In this document: piece by piece, positions 1 through 11,300 of the stretch | Layout: every line of letters begins with the position of its first letter | Numbering within the stretch: position 1 is the first letter of the stretch | Source: Parelaphostrongylus tenuis | Lineage: Eukaryota > Nematoda > Chromadorea > Rhabditida > Metastrongylidae | Assembly: GCA_019055375.1 (NCBI GenBank) | Contig: JAHQIW010007340.1 | Coordinates: forward strand, 354,351 to 418,350 | DNA: 64,000 nt | Direction: 5' to 3' | Notes under the pieces: model-generated | The model's input: only the letters and a program-made list of their open reading frames with translations | Database searches by the model: none | What the model was told of the DNA's origin: nothing | Translations under genes and position numbers: made by a program

Positions 1-239
1 ACTGTACCAAAACGCGTTATTTCTCTACACGCTAACTAGTTTCCATCGCATTTCTACAACATTTGATTACAAATGGGCCATATTCTTCATCAATACATTT
101 GTGTGGCAGCTGAGTCATGTGCTGGATGGGTGAGTTTGATACTATCCTTATCTATTTCCAAAACGTTCGCCTTCGATGACTCTCTGTAAGGAAGCAGAGC
201 TCCCAAGAGAACTGACTATAAGAATATCGAAAGACGACG

Positions 240-360
240 GGTTCTGCCCGACTGAGGAGTATGTAAGGACGAAACACGTGTATCGGGCTGTACAAGAGCC
301 CTTACCAGACCACATGACAAGTTGGCTCAAATAATAATGAAAGGAAGCACTCGAAATTAA
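240..360 (+). mobile_element. fold-back MITE family 1, partial arm
   Basis: Contains the family core CGAAACACGTGTATCGGGCT, then a diverged GACCACATGACA and GGCTCAAA stretch. Only one arm is present. Lies in intron 6 of receptor copy A. Confidence 0.6.
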
Positions 361-839
361 GGTATAATATTTCAAATTGGTGAAGATTCTCGTTAGAATG
401 TGAATGACTCCAAAAAACCAAATGAGATAGAGTGTAGCATAGCACGAAATGAAAATACACACTCATTAAGTCCATCCTTTAGCAATCGACTTTTTCTATG
501 AAACCTAGCGATGGAACTCTAATAAAATTGTAACGTTTGTGGATACATATTGAAGTTCTACAACAATGTTTTCAAAAATCAGTGGAATGGAGACAACGTT
601 CAAATATAGGATCAGCCACAAAATATCGACTGAAATAAAAGCGGTCCAACGTCTGATATCGCACTTGACGCGAACTATAGCATGCGCGTGTGCTACTAAT
701 GAGACGGGCGAAACCGTCGAAACGTACGTATGCCACTAACAAGAAATATTAAACCTCAAAAAGGCTTCAGAAAAAGCTTAAAGAAATATGTCAAGTTCCT
801 TTTAACTACTCAGCAGCAGGTTTTTTATTCTGTCAATAG

Positions 840-1170
840 GGTGTAACAGTATATAAGACTGTTGTTTTGATGGGTATAGTGCAATAGTGGCTAATGTGAT
901 TACCGTTCTGTTGTTCTTCACCTGTTCATTCAGTGGGAGACATATCATAAAAGCGGTGAGTTTGTTTAAGGCTGACTTTGTGCTCGATGCGATCAAAATC
1001 CAATTCTGACAATCTTCACTGAAAAGTGATGGAAGTGTTTGACTGATTTATTATGAACAACTTTGACCTTACCAGGCTCTGACGAAGGCAACCTGCCGAA
1101 ACATTAGCTGTTTGAATGTGTGAACAAAGTTTGGATTTAACACCTCGTGCCTCGCTTAAGAAGAAGGAAA
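840..1170 (+). mobile_element. solo Penelope-like terminal repeat
   Basis: Matches the arm at about 52290-52616 along its length, from AGTATATAAGACTGTTGTTT to AACACCTCGTG. A hammerhead-like core is visible at 1079-1102: CTGACGA, a GGCA/TGCC stem, then GAAAC. No RT sequence is attached. Confidence 0.6.
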
Positions 1171-1854
1171 AAAAGAATTACCAAAACATGCCGAGGTTGA
1201 TAGACAGTCGGTCTTGGGATCTGTTAATAGCGCAAAGTAGTTTTGATAAAACCTAAATTCGCAGGAGTTATTATGTACAGATACCACAGCTGATCAAAGA
1301 ATCTGCCATTGTCGAAGAAATTGATCTGGAAAGACGAAAATACCTAAGGAGCATCTTCTTGAGCTATCCAAAACAATAGTTGCAGTAAAGATTTTTTCGT
1401 CGAGCGTCTAAATAGAAGTAAACAGCACACTTCTCTCTTCGTAAAAATTTGATCCTTGATTTTAGTTCGCAGTTAGTTCAAGTGAAAGATGAATGATTCA
1501 AAAATGTTCTAGAGTTATATGTTATTTGGGACTAAGTAATTTGCGGGGTAATCGTTGTACTGTTCCACTTTTGTTTTCCTCATTTCGGTAACATAACTCT
1601 GTAGAAGAAACCGTCAACGGTAAGCCATCTAATCGTTTTCGGAAGCTGATGCACACTAATTCCTTGACTTTTACTTTGCTTCCTGTACCTATCCAGATTT
1701 TGTTCATTGCAGGTCGTCCACGTTCTTCCGTAGGTAAATGGACAAGAAAGCAAAGAAAAAACACTTGTGTGTGTGTGTGTGTGAACAGCAGCGCCAATGT
1801 GAATACGGAAACTGAAGAACTTGTCTTTTTCATTAGGATTTGCTGACAAATTCC

Positions 1855-2165
1855 TTAATCATCGAAGGGTCCTCATTTATCACTAAATGAAGCAGCTGCA
1901 AGCAGAAGATATGCACCTGTTAATGTTGTTGTCACGCTTTATTCTTCTTCGTTTTAGCATTACTTGGTAGTAATGTTTAATAGGTACCGCATCTGTGATC
2001 GGCACCTTTTATTACTAGTTTGCGATCACCATTAACTACAAACTTCCTAAGGGTTCGTTAGCACGTATTTTGCTATTCAATATTAAACTTGTCGATGACT
2101 AGCTCTTTTTCGTAGCTGAAAGAAGATGTGCTGTAAAGCAGCTCGAATCGACGGATAACCAACAA
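1855..2165 (+). other. 3' flank of copy A, conserved after copies B and C
   Basis: No gene seen. The stretch with GTTAGCACGTATTTTG and AGAAGATGTGCTGT recurs at about 27960-28115 and, in part, at 46940-47000, so it belongs to the duplicated unit. Confidence 0.45.
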
Positions 2166-2178
2166 TTTCAATAACACA

Positions 2179-2857
2179 TCATTGCATCGAGCAAAATTTA
2201 TCTTCGAAAAATTCACACAGTTCTTGATTTCTTACTCGAAAACCTGTACGAGGCATGTGATAATATTTGTCACATGCTTGTGATATATAAAACTCAATTG
2301 GATTAGTCAAGTTAATGTATGATCTGATACAGTCCATGTCAATAATGGCAGTAAAGATATCCACCTTCGATTCATTTCTCAATTTATAATTTCTCTGAGA
2401 TGGCTCTAAAACTTTACACTTAAATGATGGACAAGAGCAAGAAACTTCCACAATATGTCGCTGAGGTCCCGTTTGGAGTGCTGTGAAGATAATGTATACC
2501 AATTTACTGGAAGCCACACGCACTTACTTCGTAAATGCAGCGAGCTCCTTCAAAAGCAACTTTCCCAGGCGTCCTATTTGCGACTGCTTCCACAGAACAA
2601 AAAAAAACATGGCATGCCTCTAAAAGTTGATCCGTGCATAAAACCTGCTGGATTGCTGCAGATGGCGAATTGCGCTTATTAGAAGACTGTGCATGATCGA
2701 GATTACGGAAGCCGAAAAGAACGGTGACGGTCTGTCCGCGAAAATGCTCGATGTGAGACCATCTGACTGATAGATCTATCCTTGGAATTGTTCTCGGAAC
2801 TTTTAAAAAGGAATCTATGGTTTTTTTTCTGATATACGGCGACGAATGAAGAAACAA
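2179..2857 (-). CDS. possible cysteine-rich gene, two exons visible (unknown)
   Basis: I do not recognise this protein. Reading on the minus strand, an open segment ending GARCIYE (about 2527-2590) meets a donor, GTAAGT or GTGCGT. A 43-47 nt intron follows, and an acceptor TTCACAG leads to a segment from about 2484 down to the stop at 2179. That segment reads LQTGPQRHIVEVSCSC and continues with several Cys (CSCPSFKC, DMDCIRS, SQACDKYY, NQELCEFF, KFCSMQ). The second exon is close to 100 residues with no transmembrane segment. The phases fit only with the GTGCGT donor. It lies 0.4 kb past copy A, in the opposite orientation, and I saw no copy downstream of copies B or C. It could be a real short secreted-type protein or a chance open segment; the intron size and the Cys content favour the former. 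Confidence 0.3.
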
Positions 2858-2989
2858 CTCTCACTGCTGGACAAGAATTATCCATAAGAATAATAGCAAT
2901 TATTCGGAAGCTCAAATCTCAGACTACTACGCTACGTGCTCCCTTGTCAAAAGAACCCTTTTGTAATGATGCAGCATCATGAAGGAATT

Positions 2990-3850
2990 GTGTTCCACAT
3001 CGGTCGCGCGCTTTTACTTTTACTTGGTTGGTAGCATGAGAGGTATATGTATGTGTATGAAATTATTTTAGTATCAGAGTCATACGTTTTATCTGAACTT
3101 TCTCTATAGCAGAGAGAAAAAATCCCAAATAAAATAGCAAAAAATGCACCCCACGTATGAGTCTCAATAACGCTTGATTGGTCACGGAACGCCGTTTCAA
3201 ATGTAGGCAGATGACACATCATAACGAAATTTCTCACTTTTGAGCAATAGTAGAATCAGCGTTTGTTTAGGTACACCTCTTACATCTCTCAACCAGTCAA
3301 GTGTTGTCAAACAGTTCACTTTCACTTAACACTTTATTTAATCTATGTCACACTCTTTTTTGCTTTGCTCATCTCAGTACTTCTATTAGTCAAGTCGTCT
3401 TCTCGAGTTCATTGCTAAATAGATGATTTTTCCTTCACGAATGTCGTAGAATACTGGTCGAGCACATCTCAGGCTGGGGCATTCCGTAGGACGCTCGTTG
3501 TTGATTGCCGGAGAATGGTGCCTGGGGGCGAGGAGGATCAACTCCTCCTCGAGCCGTGGCGAGCATCACTAGCCACAAGGCCAGTCAAACTGTGCAGTGT
3601 GTAAATATTTATCTTGTAAATTATGTCAATAGCCAACGGACTCTACACTATAGCAATACCGAATTGCCACATCGTAAGCCATCGTAAAGGACAGATATGT
3701 ATTCACTCAGTGATAGCAAATTTTTATGAAGGTGAGCTCGCACTGCATTCCTCAGAGATTGATGATGGCTGCCCTTTCCCCTATACCATTTATTATTTGT
3801 CAGATTTATTGGTGTTGAATTCTCTGCGTTGCAGGTCTTTTTGATAGGGT
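2990..3850. other. intergenic stretch with repeat scraps, no gene seen
   Basis: About 3350-3560 resembles 6290-6400 and 47090-47300, a repeat of unknown type that ends in a tRNA-like segment. About 3690-3790 is a diverged SINE tail (ACAGATATGTATTCACT, CCTCAGAGATTGATGA). The rest shows nothing I can name. Confidence 0.4.
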
Positions 3851-3859
3851 GCTTTGATA

Positions 3860-4320
3860 GGGATGAGGGCTGACTTATAGAGCCCGATACATTTCATTCA
3901 TTGACAGACCACAGACATGCGTGGCTTAAAAATGATTGCAAGGCATATTGAATTTTGAGCTGTGGTCTTAAGAAACCCTCGAAACGAAAGTTATGATATA
4001 TTGAATATGCTAGCCACGAGAAATCGAGTGTACAACACTTTGTGTTCATTGAGTTCTTCACTGGACATAGAGTGTAAAGCGTTCGTCGTCGCTAAGTCTT
4101 AGTGTGGGGACTGGAGCACCCACAGAGATTGGCAAAAGGCGAGAAAGGGTAACTGCCCGACTGACGAGATCGCAAGATCGAAACACGTGTATCGGGCTCT
4201 ATAAGTCAGTCCTCATTGACAGACCACTGACATGCGTGGCTCAAAAATGATTGCAAGGCATATTGAATTTTGAGCTGTCGTCTTAAGAAAACACTCGAAA
4301 CGAAAGATTTTATAATTATA
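3860..4320 (+). mobile_element. fold-back MITE family 1, two + arms with interior
   Basis: One arm at about 3865-3990 and a second at about 4140-4310, both with GACATGCGTGGCT and CATATTGAATTTTGAGCTGT, separated by the family interior (GTTCGTCGTCGCTAAGTC and GACTGGAGCACCCAC). The first arm lacks the usual opposite orientation, so this copy is rearranged. Confidence 0.65.
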
Positions 4321-4369
4321 GTATTTTTACTGCTTTTTTCGCAGTGTATGATGTTACATATATACCCAG

Positions 4370-4490
4370 AGAATTGAGTGGTGAGCAAAAGAGCGGCCTC
4401 AGGCGGAAGCTGAACAGGTGTTTCATCCATAGCCGAGAGCGTGCTACCACTGCTTCACTGAGGCACATTTGCGCCACCACTCATTCACCA
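4370..4490 (-). mobile_element. tRNA-derived SINE head
   Basis: The minus strand shows a box A-like segment in the AGCAGTGGTAGCACGC region and a downstream box B-like segment. The same module forms the palindrome at 12003-12150. Too diverged to be a working tRNA gene. Confidence 0.45.
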
Positions 4491-4499
4491 CCCTTAGTT

Positions 4500-4514
4500 A
4501 TATATATATATATG
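4500..4514. repeat. AT dinucleotide run
   Basis: Short TA repeat. Confidence 0.8.
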
Positions 4515-4779
4515 TAAGCCAGTCAGTCATACGGCGTAGTTCTACCCACAACTGGGTGGCCTTTTGCTCGATTGATGTTGTCAAATGCAGTTTGAAAACT
4601 GTGTACCAATTATAACTCGTAAAGCACTAAGTTGCGAATAACTTCCGTGACGGCTCCATTGGTGGACAAGTATGTGCAAAAATATACGAAACGATGCGCA
4701 AGAAAATTCTAAACAAAATAGGTCAAAGAAAGATTCATTTTCTTGAAAAAATCCTTAATTTTTGAATCAAGTTCGGAAA

Positions 4780-5660
4780 CATAGTTGGAGACCTAAAATT
4801 AAGGCACCTCGTTTATTGAACACGGGTTTTCAAAAAGGCTGTTTTGCTGGACAAAGAATTTCTACTTATACTCTCAATAATTCGAAAGCTCAAACATCAA
4901 TGCTTTTGACGAATAATTGTTGCCAGAAAGGCCTTTTACAGCGATGTTACAGTCAGAATAAAATTGGATTTCACACGTATCTCATGTTATCGCGCGCATT
5001 TTTCGCCGACACAGCTTTTCATCCATGTTATAATAATCATTCAACAACATAAATCCAGGCAATCTCAACTCTCTGTTTGTTTTTTTGAGAAGAAAGCTAT
5101 TTTGATGCGCTATAGCAGAGATAATGGAGTTGAATTTCGATCACATTTGATTTTGCAAGACAGAGCTTTTTCCTTAGAATGTTAGTAATCATTCGGTAGC
5201 TCAAATCTCACCAATTTCAACTATGTTTGCTGTCTGGAAAATTTTTCAATGCGCTGCAATAGGAAAACTAAAGTTGAGTTTTGTTTATGAATATTTTTCC
5301 GCAAGACTGTGCACTTCCTCAGAATTTTAGCGAACATTTGTTGACATAAATCTCGCTCATCCCAGAGTCGTCTTAGTTTTTCGATAAGATCTTCTTACTG
5401 CAGTGCGGCAGAGATAATAAGACTGAGTTTTACTCTCACCGTGAACTTCGTGTCGGATAGGGTGTGTGAATAACAGTGTATCGATATCGATGGCACAGTG
5501 CGACTCGCATATGCGCGTAATTTTTAGTATTTGATTCGTATTATTTTTCTGTTTTGAAAATACTCTCGACAAAATGACCGATTTTGATACTATGAGTTCC
5601 TCTACATGTTCATATGGTTTTCGTGCATACGCTTAGACTGCTTTGACTTTGGCATATTAG
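4780..5660 (+). repeat. dispersed ~150-bp tandem unit, about five copies
   Basis: Diverged head-to-tail units marked by TTAGTAATCATTCG, AGCTCAAATCTC, TCAATGCGCTGTAGCAG-like and TTTCACACG blocks. The end block, CTCTACATGTTCATATG, also closes the copies at 17060-17620, 22660-23170 and 24690-25220. Open frames here are chance. Confidence 0.6.
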
Positions 5661-6540
5661 CGAGTGTATTGGCAACATAAATTGAACATTAGAAACCAAA
5701 GGTCACAAAACAGTGGGGGACGAAGTTTCGTCTATAAGAAGAATACAAAAAATCCGGAGTTTCTTTTACGAAATGACATAAAAACTTCCGAATAAATAGC
5801 AAAGCTACTCGCGATAATACGCAGCGGGTTAAAGCACATTTCCGTTTTCCCTGCTACAGAACTTTCAAAATCTTCGAGTGATTACTAAAAATCTAGTGGA
5901 AGTTTTTCTCGAGTAAATGAAGCCTTAAAAAATTTCCAATCCACTGTTCTCAAACCTTCCTAAAATATTCAGTATAGTATGTGAGTATTCTGAGCCTCTT
6001 CGAGGTAGATACATCAGTGATTTACGTGCGTTGCGTCGGTAACTTCCGCGTCACAGAACCACACACACCACTAGATAATCACAATTTAACGTGCTATCTC
6101 CAGAAACACGTCTCTTCGTCCCTACTGTTGAGGGTTGATTAGTGGAGCGTGTGTCTCTGATGAGGCACCACTGACATATCACCCTCCAAATCACGACCTT
6201 CAAAAAAAATTCTTCCCGATAATAGAAAGGCAGCCATATAAACATACAAATTTGTATAACATCCATATATTTGTGCGGATCCCAGTACTTCTGGCATTCA
6301 AGTCGTTTTTCGTCGTCTTCTCAAACGGCGCAGAATACTGCTTGCATCTTGCAAATCCAAGGATAGCCATACTGTGCCTTACAACAAGGCGTTATTGTTG
6401 ACTGCCCGACGAGACACTCAGTCTTGATCACTCGTTGAGAAACGGGACGTGCAGTCGGGCTAATGAAAAATCGCCAGAAGTGGTTGAATGAATATCTGGT
6501 CCTTACAGTGACTGACATTTACAACTTAAAAAATATTATT
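5660..6540. other. intergenic, no gene seen
   Basis: About 6290-6400 matches 47090-47230 (AGAATACTG and following), so this part lies in the duplicated unit. A GCCCGAC...GTCGGGC hairpin spans about 6402-6460. Nothing else stands out. Confidence 0.4.
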
Positions 6541-6543
6541 AAT

Positions 6544-6547
<4 letters not shown>

Positions 6548-6576
<29 letters not shown>
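6548..6576. repeat. AT microsatellite
   Basis: Alternating TA for about 29 bases. Confidence 0.9.
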
Positions 6577-6578
<2 letters not shown>

Positions 6579-6949
6579 GCCTTGAGGGATACCACAAAGC
6601 AAGGTGCGGTTGTATCTTGAAATTACGCTTGAACGCCTTAGCTCTATAATTTTTAGAGCTTCAGAAAATTCGACTTGACCAACATTCTACGACATTTATG
6701 GAGGAGACAAAAACTTCAAGAAGCAGTTAAAGCAGCAGGCGAAATGTTTGGGACCTTTTGTGGAGATTTGACACAAGGAAACGAATTGAGTGTAAAAGGT
6801 GGAATCCTTGAAGGAACTGATGATGATGAGTCATATAAATGCGTCCTTAAAATTAAAATTTTGTATACGATAACTTGTATACAGCTTTTTGTTAGGTACT
6901 CTCATGATTTTTGGCAATAGAGTAATGCACACCAGATTCATTAACCAGA

Positions 6950-7470
6950 AGAAATCAAAGTGGCTCAACAACGATGCGCGAACTATGCGCCATCAGTCTG
7001 AACACATTTCTGAAATCTCTTAGGCAACAGTTCATTACCGCGCTCATAGAACTGGTCACTCTTGATTAAATGGAAGTTGTCAATCCTCGACGCAAATGAT
7101 TGATGCCTCGAAGCTTCTTTTTCCTCAGGAAGTGCTCTACCGACCGGAAGGGTTGATAGTCAGACAGCGACAAATCAGGACTGTACGGAGGATGATCCAG
7201 CAACTCCCGGCCCAGTTCGGTCAACTTCCTCTTTGTCAATTTGAAGACATATTGCTTTGTGTTCTTTTGAAGCAGGATGAGACCGCGGCGTCATCGATGC
7301 GATAGAACCCGATTGCAGCGGCTAGTGCTCACATTATGATTGGCGTCTATCGTGTCATCGCCTTGGCACCGAGTCCCACTGAATCAGCTCGGTAGGGTTC
7401 CAAAAGATGATAAACATAGCTTGTGACGCGAACTGATAACGCTGATGGCCTTGGGCAGAAACAGAGTGTA
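6950..7470 (-). mobile_element. mariner transposase relic, catalytic and C-terminal part
   Basis: On the minus strand a stretch reads LLDHPPYSPDLSLSDYQPFR then SVEHFLRKKK, which matches the HPPYSPDLAPSDYHLF region of mariner transposases around the last catalytic Asp. A frameshifted continuation holds FYERGNELLPKRFQKC, the usual C-terminal motif. Stops and frameshifts make it non-functional. Confidence 0.75.
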
Positions 7471-8029
7471 AAGATAGCGACGTAGCAGTTTCTGAGCAAC
7501 GTTTTTTGTTCAACAATTTTAACTTCTTCAGGTACTATCGCAAGAAGAAGAAACGAATGGAAAATGTGCTGGAGTCAATGCATTTTGTTAGGACGGTCCA
7601 TTCATGTATGCAATTATCCAAGGAATTACTTTTGATTTATAAAGTTGGTGTTTACTACTGCAGTGCCATAACTTATTATGAGACTCAATAGTATGCAAAC
7701 GACATCGCGTTTCATGTTGCATCACTGTTGGTTGTGGCTTGAAATCAAAGTATATTGTCGACTTTCTCCATTGTTCGCACTCGGTAATTCTTTAAGTAGA
7801 GATGAGCAATCACTGAAAGGCACAAAGAATTAGCCATTGAGATAATCGGAATTTTGTTTGACTTATAAATTGGCAGTGGAGGGCTAGAATAGAGTCGAAG
7901 GCCTTGAAAAGCGGCTCTAATGGGCTAAAGGACTGCAGAAATAATAAGACTCTTTGCGCTGAAATGAGAAATTTGCCATGCTTTCGACCCTAAAAGCATT
8001 GTTAGAGCTGATTGGATACACATCTCGTT

Positions 8030-8100
8030 TTTGCAATGACTTACGGTCTGCTGATGTATCAAGTCAATGTTGCTATCCTACCAGACCTCTGGTAACAATG
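8030..8100 (-). mobile_element. SINE fragment
   Basis: TCAATGTTGCTATCCTACCAGAC is the minus-strand end of the tRNA-derived SINE seen whole at 28640-28950. It is interrupted by the MITE that starts near 8100. Confidence 0.5.
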
Positions 8101-8720
8101 TGCATATATGCCAAATAATCACTTTTGAGCCACGCATGTTATGTAGTCTGTTAAAATGGGCTGACTTATGGAGCCTGGCACACGTGTTCTCGTTAGTCGG
8201 GCCCTTTCGTCTTTTGCCAATCCTCTGTGGGTGCTCCACTCACCACGCCAAGGGTTAGCGACGACGAACATTATACACTCTATGTCCGGTGAGATTATCA
8301 CCGAACACACAATGTTGTACACTCGATTCGCTCTTGGGTAGTGTATTTAATATATCAAATCTTTAGTTTCGAGTGTTTTCTTAAGACCATAGCTCAAATT
8401 TCAATATGCCAAATAATCATTTTGAGTCACGCATGTCATGTGGTCCGTTAAAATGGGCTGACTTATAGAGCCTGATACACGTGTTTTGACCTTAAGTCTC
8501 GTCAGTCGAGCAGCTACCCTTTCGCCTTTTACCAATCCTCTTTGGGTGCTAGAAAGGTAACTGACCGACTGACGAGACCGTCAAGGTCGTAACACGTGTA
8601 TCGGGCTTTATAAGTCAGCCCATTTTAAAAGACCACATGACATGTGTGGCTCAAAAATATTTATCTGGCATATTGAAATCTAAGCTGTGGTCTTAAGAAA
8701 ACACTAGAAGCGAAGAAGTA
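8100..8720. mobile_element. fold-back MITE family 1, full palindrome plus extra arm
   Basis: A minus-oriented arm with interior (8100-8365) is followed by a minus arm (8365-8545) and a plus arm (8550-8720). The last two are near-perfect inverted copies: TGAGTCACGCATGTCATG pairs with CATGACATGTGTGGCTCA, and AGTGTTTTCTTAAGACCA pairs with TGGTCTTAAGAAAACACT. This defines long terminal inverted arms of about 170 bp. Confidence 0.8.
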
Positions 8721-9320
8721 TGCATACGTATACATATTGCCTAAGTTTGGCTGTATTCAGACTTTCAAGGAAGTTTGACTAGACTAACACTGCACGACAT
8801 GCATGAAGATGACGAAATTCTCAAACAACGGTCGAGACAACATGTCAGATATTTGAAGGTTTTGACGGAGGTTGACTGCAAGGAAGCGAATCGAATACGG
8901 AAAATACTGGAATTCGCACAGTAATCTACATAATACATAGAACTGTCTGTAACGTTGTATTTACACGGCCTGTCATGAAGACTTTATTCACTGCTATATT
9001 TGTTCATGGAATGAATGAATGTCCTTATTTTCATGGCATCGGAGAACTAGTAATTAGAGATATCGTATAGTACACAAATGGCCGGTAGATCGCTTCTGCT
9101 CGTTTTAACTTAGTATGTTGTACTTCCGAGATCAGGGAATCGGTAAAAGACTCTGAGCGGAAAGTACTCCCCAACCCGTAACATTGGTTACTGCCCCTGG
9201 TGGAGACTGGAGACGATCTAGTTAAGTTATCCTAATATGAAACTGGATGGCATGTGGATGACTATGGAATGGGTTCGAGGTAAATGAATGTGTTTTTTGA
9301 AAAAATCACCTATACAATAG

Positions 9321-9547
9321 GTAGAAGCGTTTGTAACTTTTGTAAGACACGTGTATTCGAAGATGAAAACAGTTTCTTAATCGCGAAATATATTTCGCTG
9401 AAAGGGATGTCGTCGATGCAGACCATCATTCCGGTCAATGACTGTGGTGGGGAGAAGCGAATAAAGAGAAAGGAGAAGCTTTCCGTGATTGACACTACTG
9501 GTGAAGACGATCCATTCGCATATCTAAGTAAATATAAGATGCTGTAA
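9321..9547 (+). CDS. last exon of an unknown gene co-duplicated with the receptors (best copy)
   Basis: A plausible acceptor AATAG at 9316-9320 opens an exon reading RSVCNFCKTRVFEDENSF and ending in DPFAYLSKYKML before TAA at 9545-9547. Its homolog at about 34265-34480 keeps much of the same residue pattern but has stops, and a shorter remnant lies near 47600-47660. A second coding-like block upstream at about 8790-8925 (DMHEDDEILKQ and onward) has homologs at about 33690-33830 and more weakly at 6680-6800. The order of both blocks is kept, so they are probably exons of one gene that belongs to the duplicated unit. There is a CxxC pair but not enough to call a domain. I do not recognise the family. 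Confidence 0.35.
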
Positions 9548-9789
9548 GGCATTTTCCCAATCAATGCTTCAACTAGAAGTTGTTCTGTGAAAGAATGAAA
9601 CTTTTATAGTGACGTGCTACCTTTCCTATTCTTCCCATTACGCACATTTTGAAATAAGAATTATCTAGCACCAAATATCCTGGAGGTTGGTTGAAAACAA
9701 AGTCAGCGACTACTTATTCTTAATCGTCAGAACATTTTTTTGCTGGAATTATAATTTTCTTGCACTAAATTTTATGAGTAAATTGGATT

Positions 9790-9975
9790 GTGATGTGCGA
9801 AGTCAACAACCAACTCTATCAATGATGTAATTTATTGAGAATCATATACAAAACAATCTCCGACAGGTGGATTTTTTTCATCAAGATTGGACAGGTGGTC
9901 TCTCCCACTGTCATTCGACGGTGTCAAATCTCTGATGCTGCTGTCTTCTGTCTCCTGTGTTCCTATCATGTATTT
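9790..9975 (+). other. conserved non-coding block of the duplicated unit
   Basis: Similar sequence is found at 34740-34930 and 47930-48110 (shared ACAGGTGG, GGTCTCTC.CC, GCTGTCTTC tracts). In each unit it lies between the unknown module and receptor exon 1. Confidence 0.45.
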
Positions 9976-10079
9976 TTTTGGCTGGGTGGCTGTGGCATAG
10001 TGGGTAAAGATTCGGTTCCACTCCCTTCCCACCACTCTTCTCATAGGACTTCTTAGCTCAACTACCCTCAGCATTTCAA

Positions 10080-11220
10080 AGAGAATCGGCTCTACTACAA
10101 TGCTCCGACGACCATAACGGAGACAAAATCCTGGAGCTGCAGTTGAGAGAATAAGTGAGATGTTCGTAGACCACTGAGATGGTGTATGCGAGGAAACGAG
10201 TCTAATGCTAGAGGTTTGACATCACAGTAAAATGTGACGACGGGTTGTGTACTACGAAATAAGATGAAGATTATGAAAATTTCGTCACACGATCGCCCAT
10301 AACCCACTAATAAACGAATGAAAAACTTCAGCGAAGGATAGAGGAATTCCACAACACAAGCCTTTTGTGTGGGATGATGGCCTTGTAATCCGTAATATTA
10401 CACCCCTTCTGGAAGGTTGGGATTCACTGGTCTGAGGCAGTGACACTGATTTTGTAATTTTATGATTAGCTGAAATTTCCGGCTTTTACATCATCCGTGA
10501 TAGGTCGGTGAATTTTCTTCCCTACTTCTGCTTTTGATCTGGGCCTAATCTCATCTTCTAATCATCAAGTAGGAAGTCCGGCCAAGGATTCATCACCGAA
10601 ATCTATTCCACAGATACGACATCGTAGAGACGTGAAAACGACCTTGCGAGGTTATTTCAGGAAGCAAGAAATATTATATGCACGACCAGCAATATACCGA
10701 ATGTGTGCTGGGGTCCGCCCAAGTAGTGAAGACGGACCATCTCAGTATCTAATTATGATTAAGTTAAAAGAAATTTGGTAATGCGCATGAACTTAGAACA
10801 AACGGTAATGAACGCGTTGTTTTAATCGTGGTACTTAGAAGTGTAGAAAACACGAAATTTAGGAAGGCTAATTACAGCAACGCCCATTTTTCTTCAGCGA
10901 CTAGATGAAGAATCGAATTGAAGTATATCGTATTCTCACTACTTAAATTGAATAATCTTAGGAAGTCACAAATTGAAGAACAATCAATTTAAAGTGCACC
11001 AGTTAATGCAGAACACAATGGTATGCCAATTTAAGACATTAGTTCGCAGTATCATTAGAATGCTCGCATCATAGCATCGGTAGAACCTCACGGTTTCAAG
11101 AAGATTGAACTTGAAGCGATGTCGAATATTACTGAGAGTATATAGGATCATTAGCCTACCAAAGCAACATAAGCAGGTAGGGTTTGGTAAGTTGACCAAA
11201 CCAGCAATGTGCGTGACACA
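10080..11220. other. intergenic, no gene seen
   Basis: A tRNA-like SINE scrap is possible near 9985-10040. The rest has no convincing coding segment or recognised repeat. Confidence 0.35.
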
Positions 11221-11224
11221 GTGA

Positions 11225-11225
<1 letters not shown>

Positions 11226-11268
<43 letters not shown>

Positions 11269-11300
11269 GTACATGTATGTATGTATAGTTTATAAGTACA
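11226..11300. repeat. AT microsatellite with TATG tail
   Basis: Alternating AT from about 11226 to 11270, then imperfect TATG tetramers. Confidence 0.9.

Larger units (their letters stand above)
1..1733 (+). pseudogene. srx-like chemoreceptor copy A, 3' end only (probable pseudogene)
   Basis: This is the end of a nematode Srx-type seven-transmembrane receptor whose start lies left of the window. Exon 6 occupies 1-129 and is open. It carries TM6-TM7 and the family motif WQLSHVLDG before a GTGAGT donor. By comparison with copy C, the window starts at the third base of the first codon of exon 6. The exon 7 equivalent is 1547-1619, but its acceptor AG is changed to GG, and a TAG at 1602-1604 replaces the Trp codon kept in copies B and C. 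The mini-exon 8 equivalent at 1713-1733 still reads VVHVLP then stop. The intron between exons 6 and 7 carries a MITE piece and a Penelope-type terminal repeat. If intron 6 were retained, the receptor would end just after TM7. I infer a recent pseudogene, or a receptor with a changed tail. Confidence 0.75.

Noticed and set aside
148..462. 104-codon minus-strand frame near the left edge
   Set aside because: It overlaps the family 1 MITE arm in intron 6 of copy A and shows no conserved features.
4762..5185. Two overlapping + strand frames of 73-96 codons
   Set aside because: They fall in the ~150-bp tandem repeat, whose other copies do not keep the frames open.
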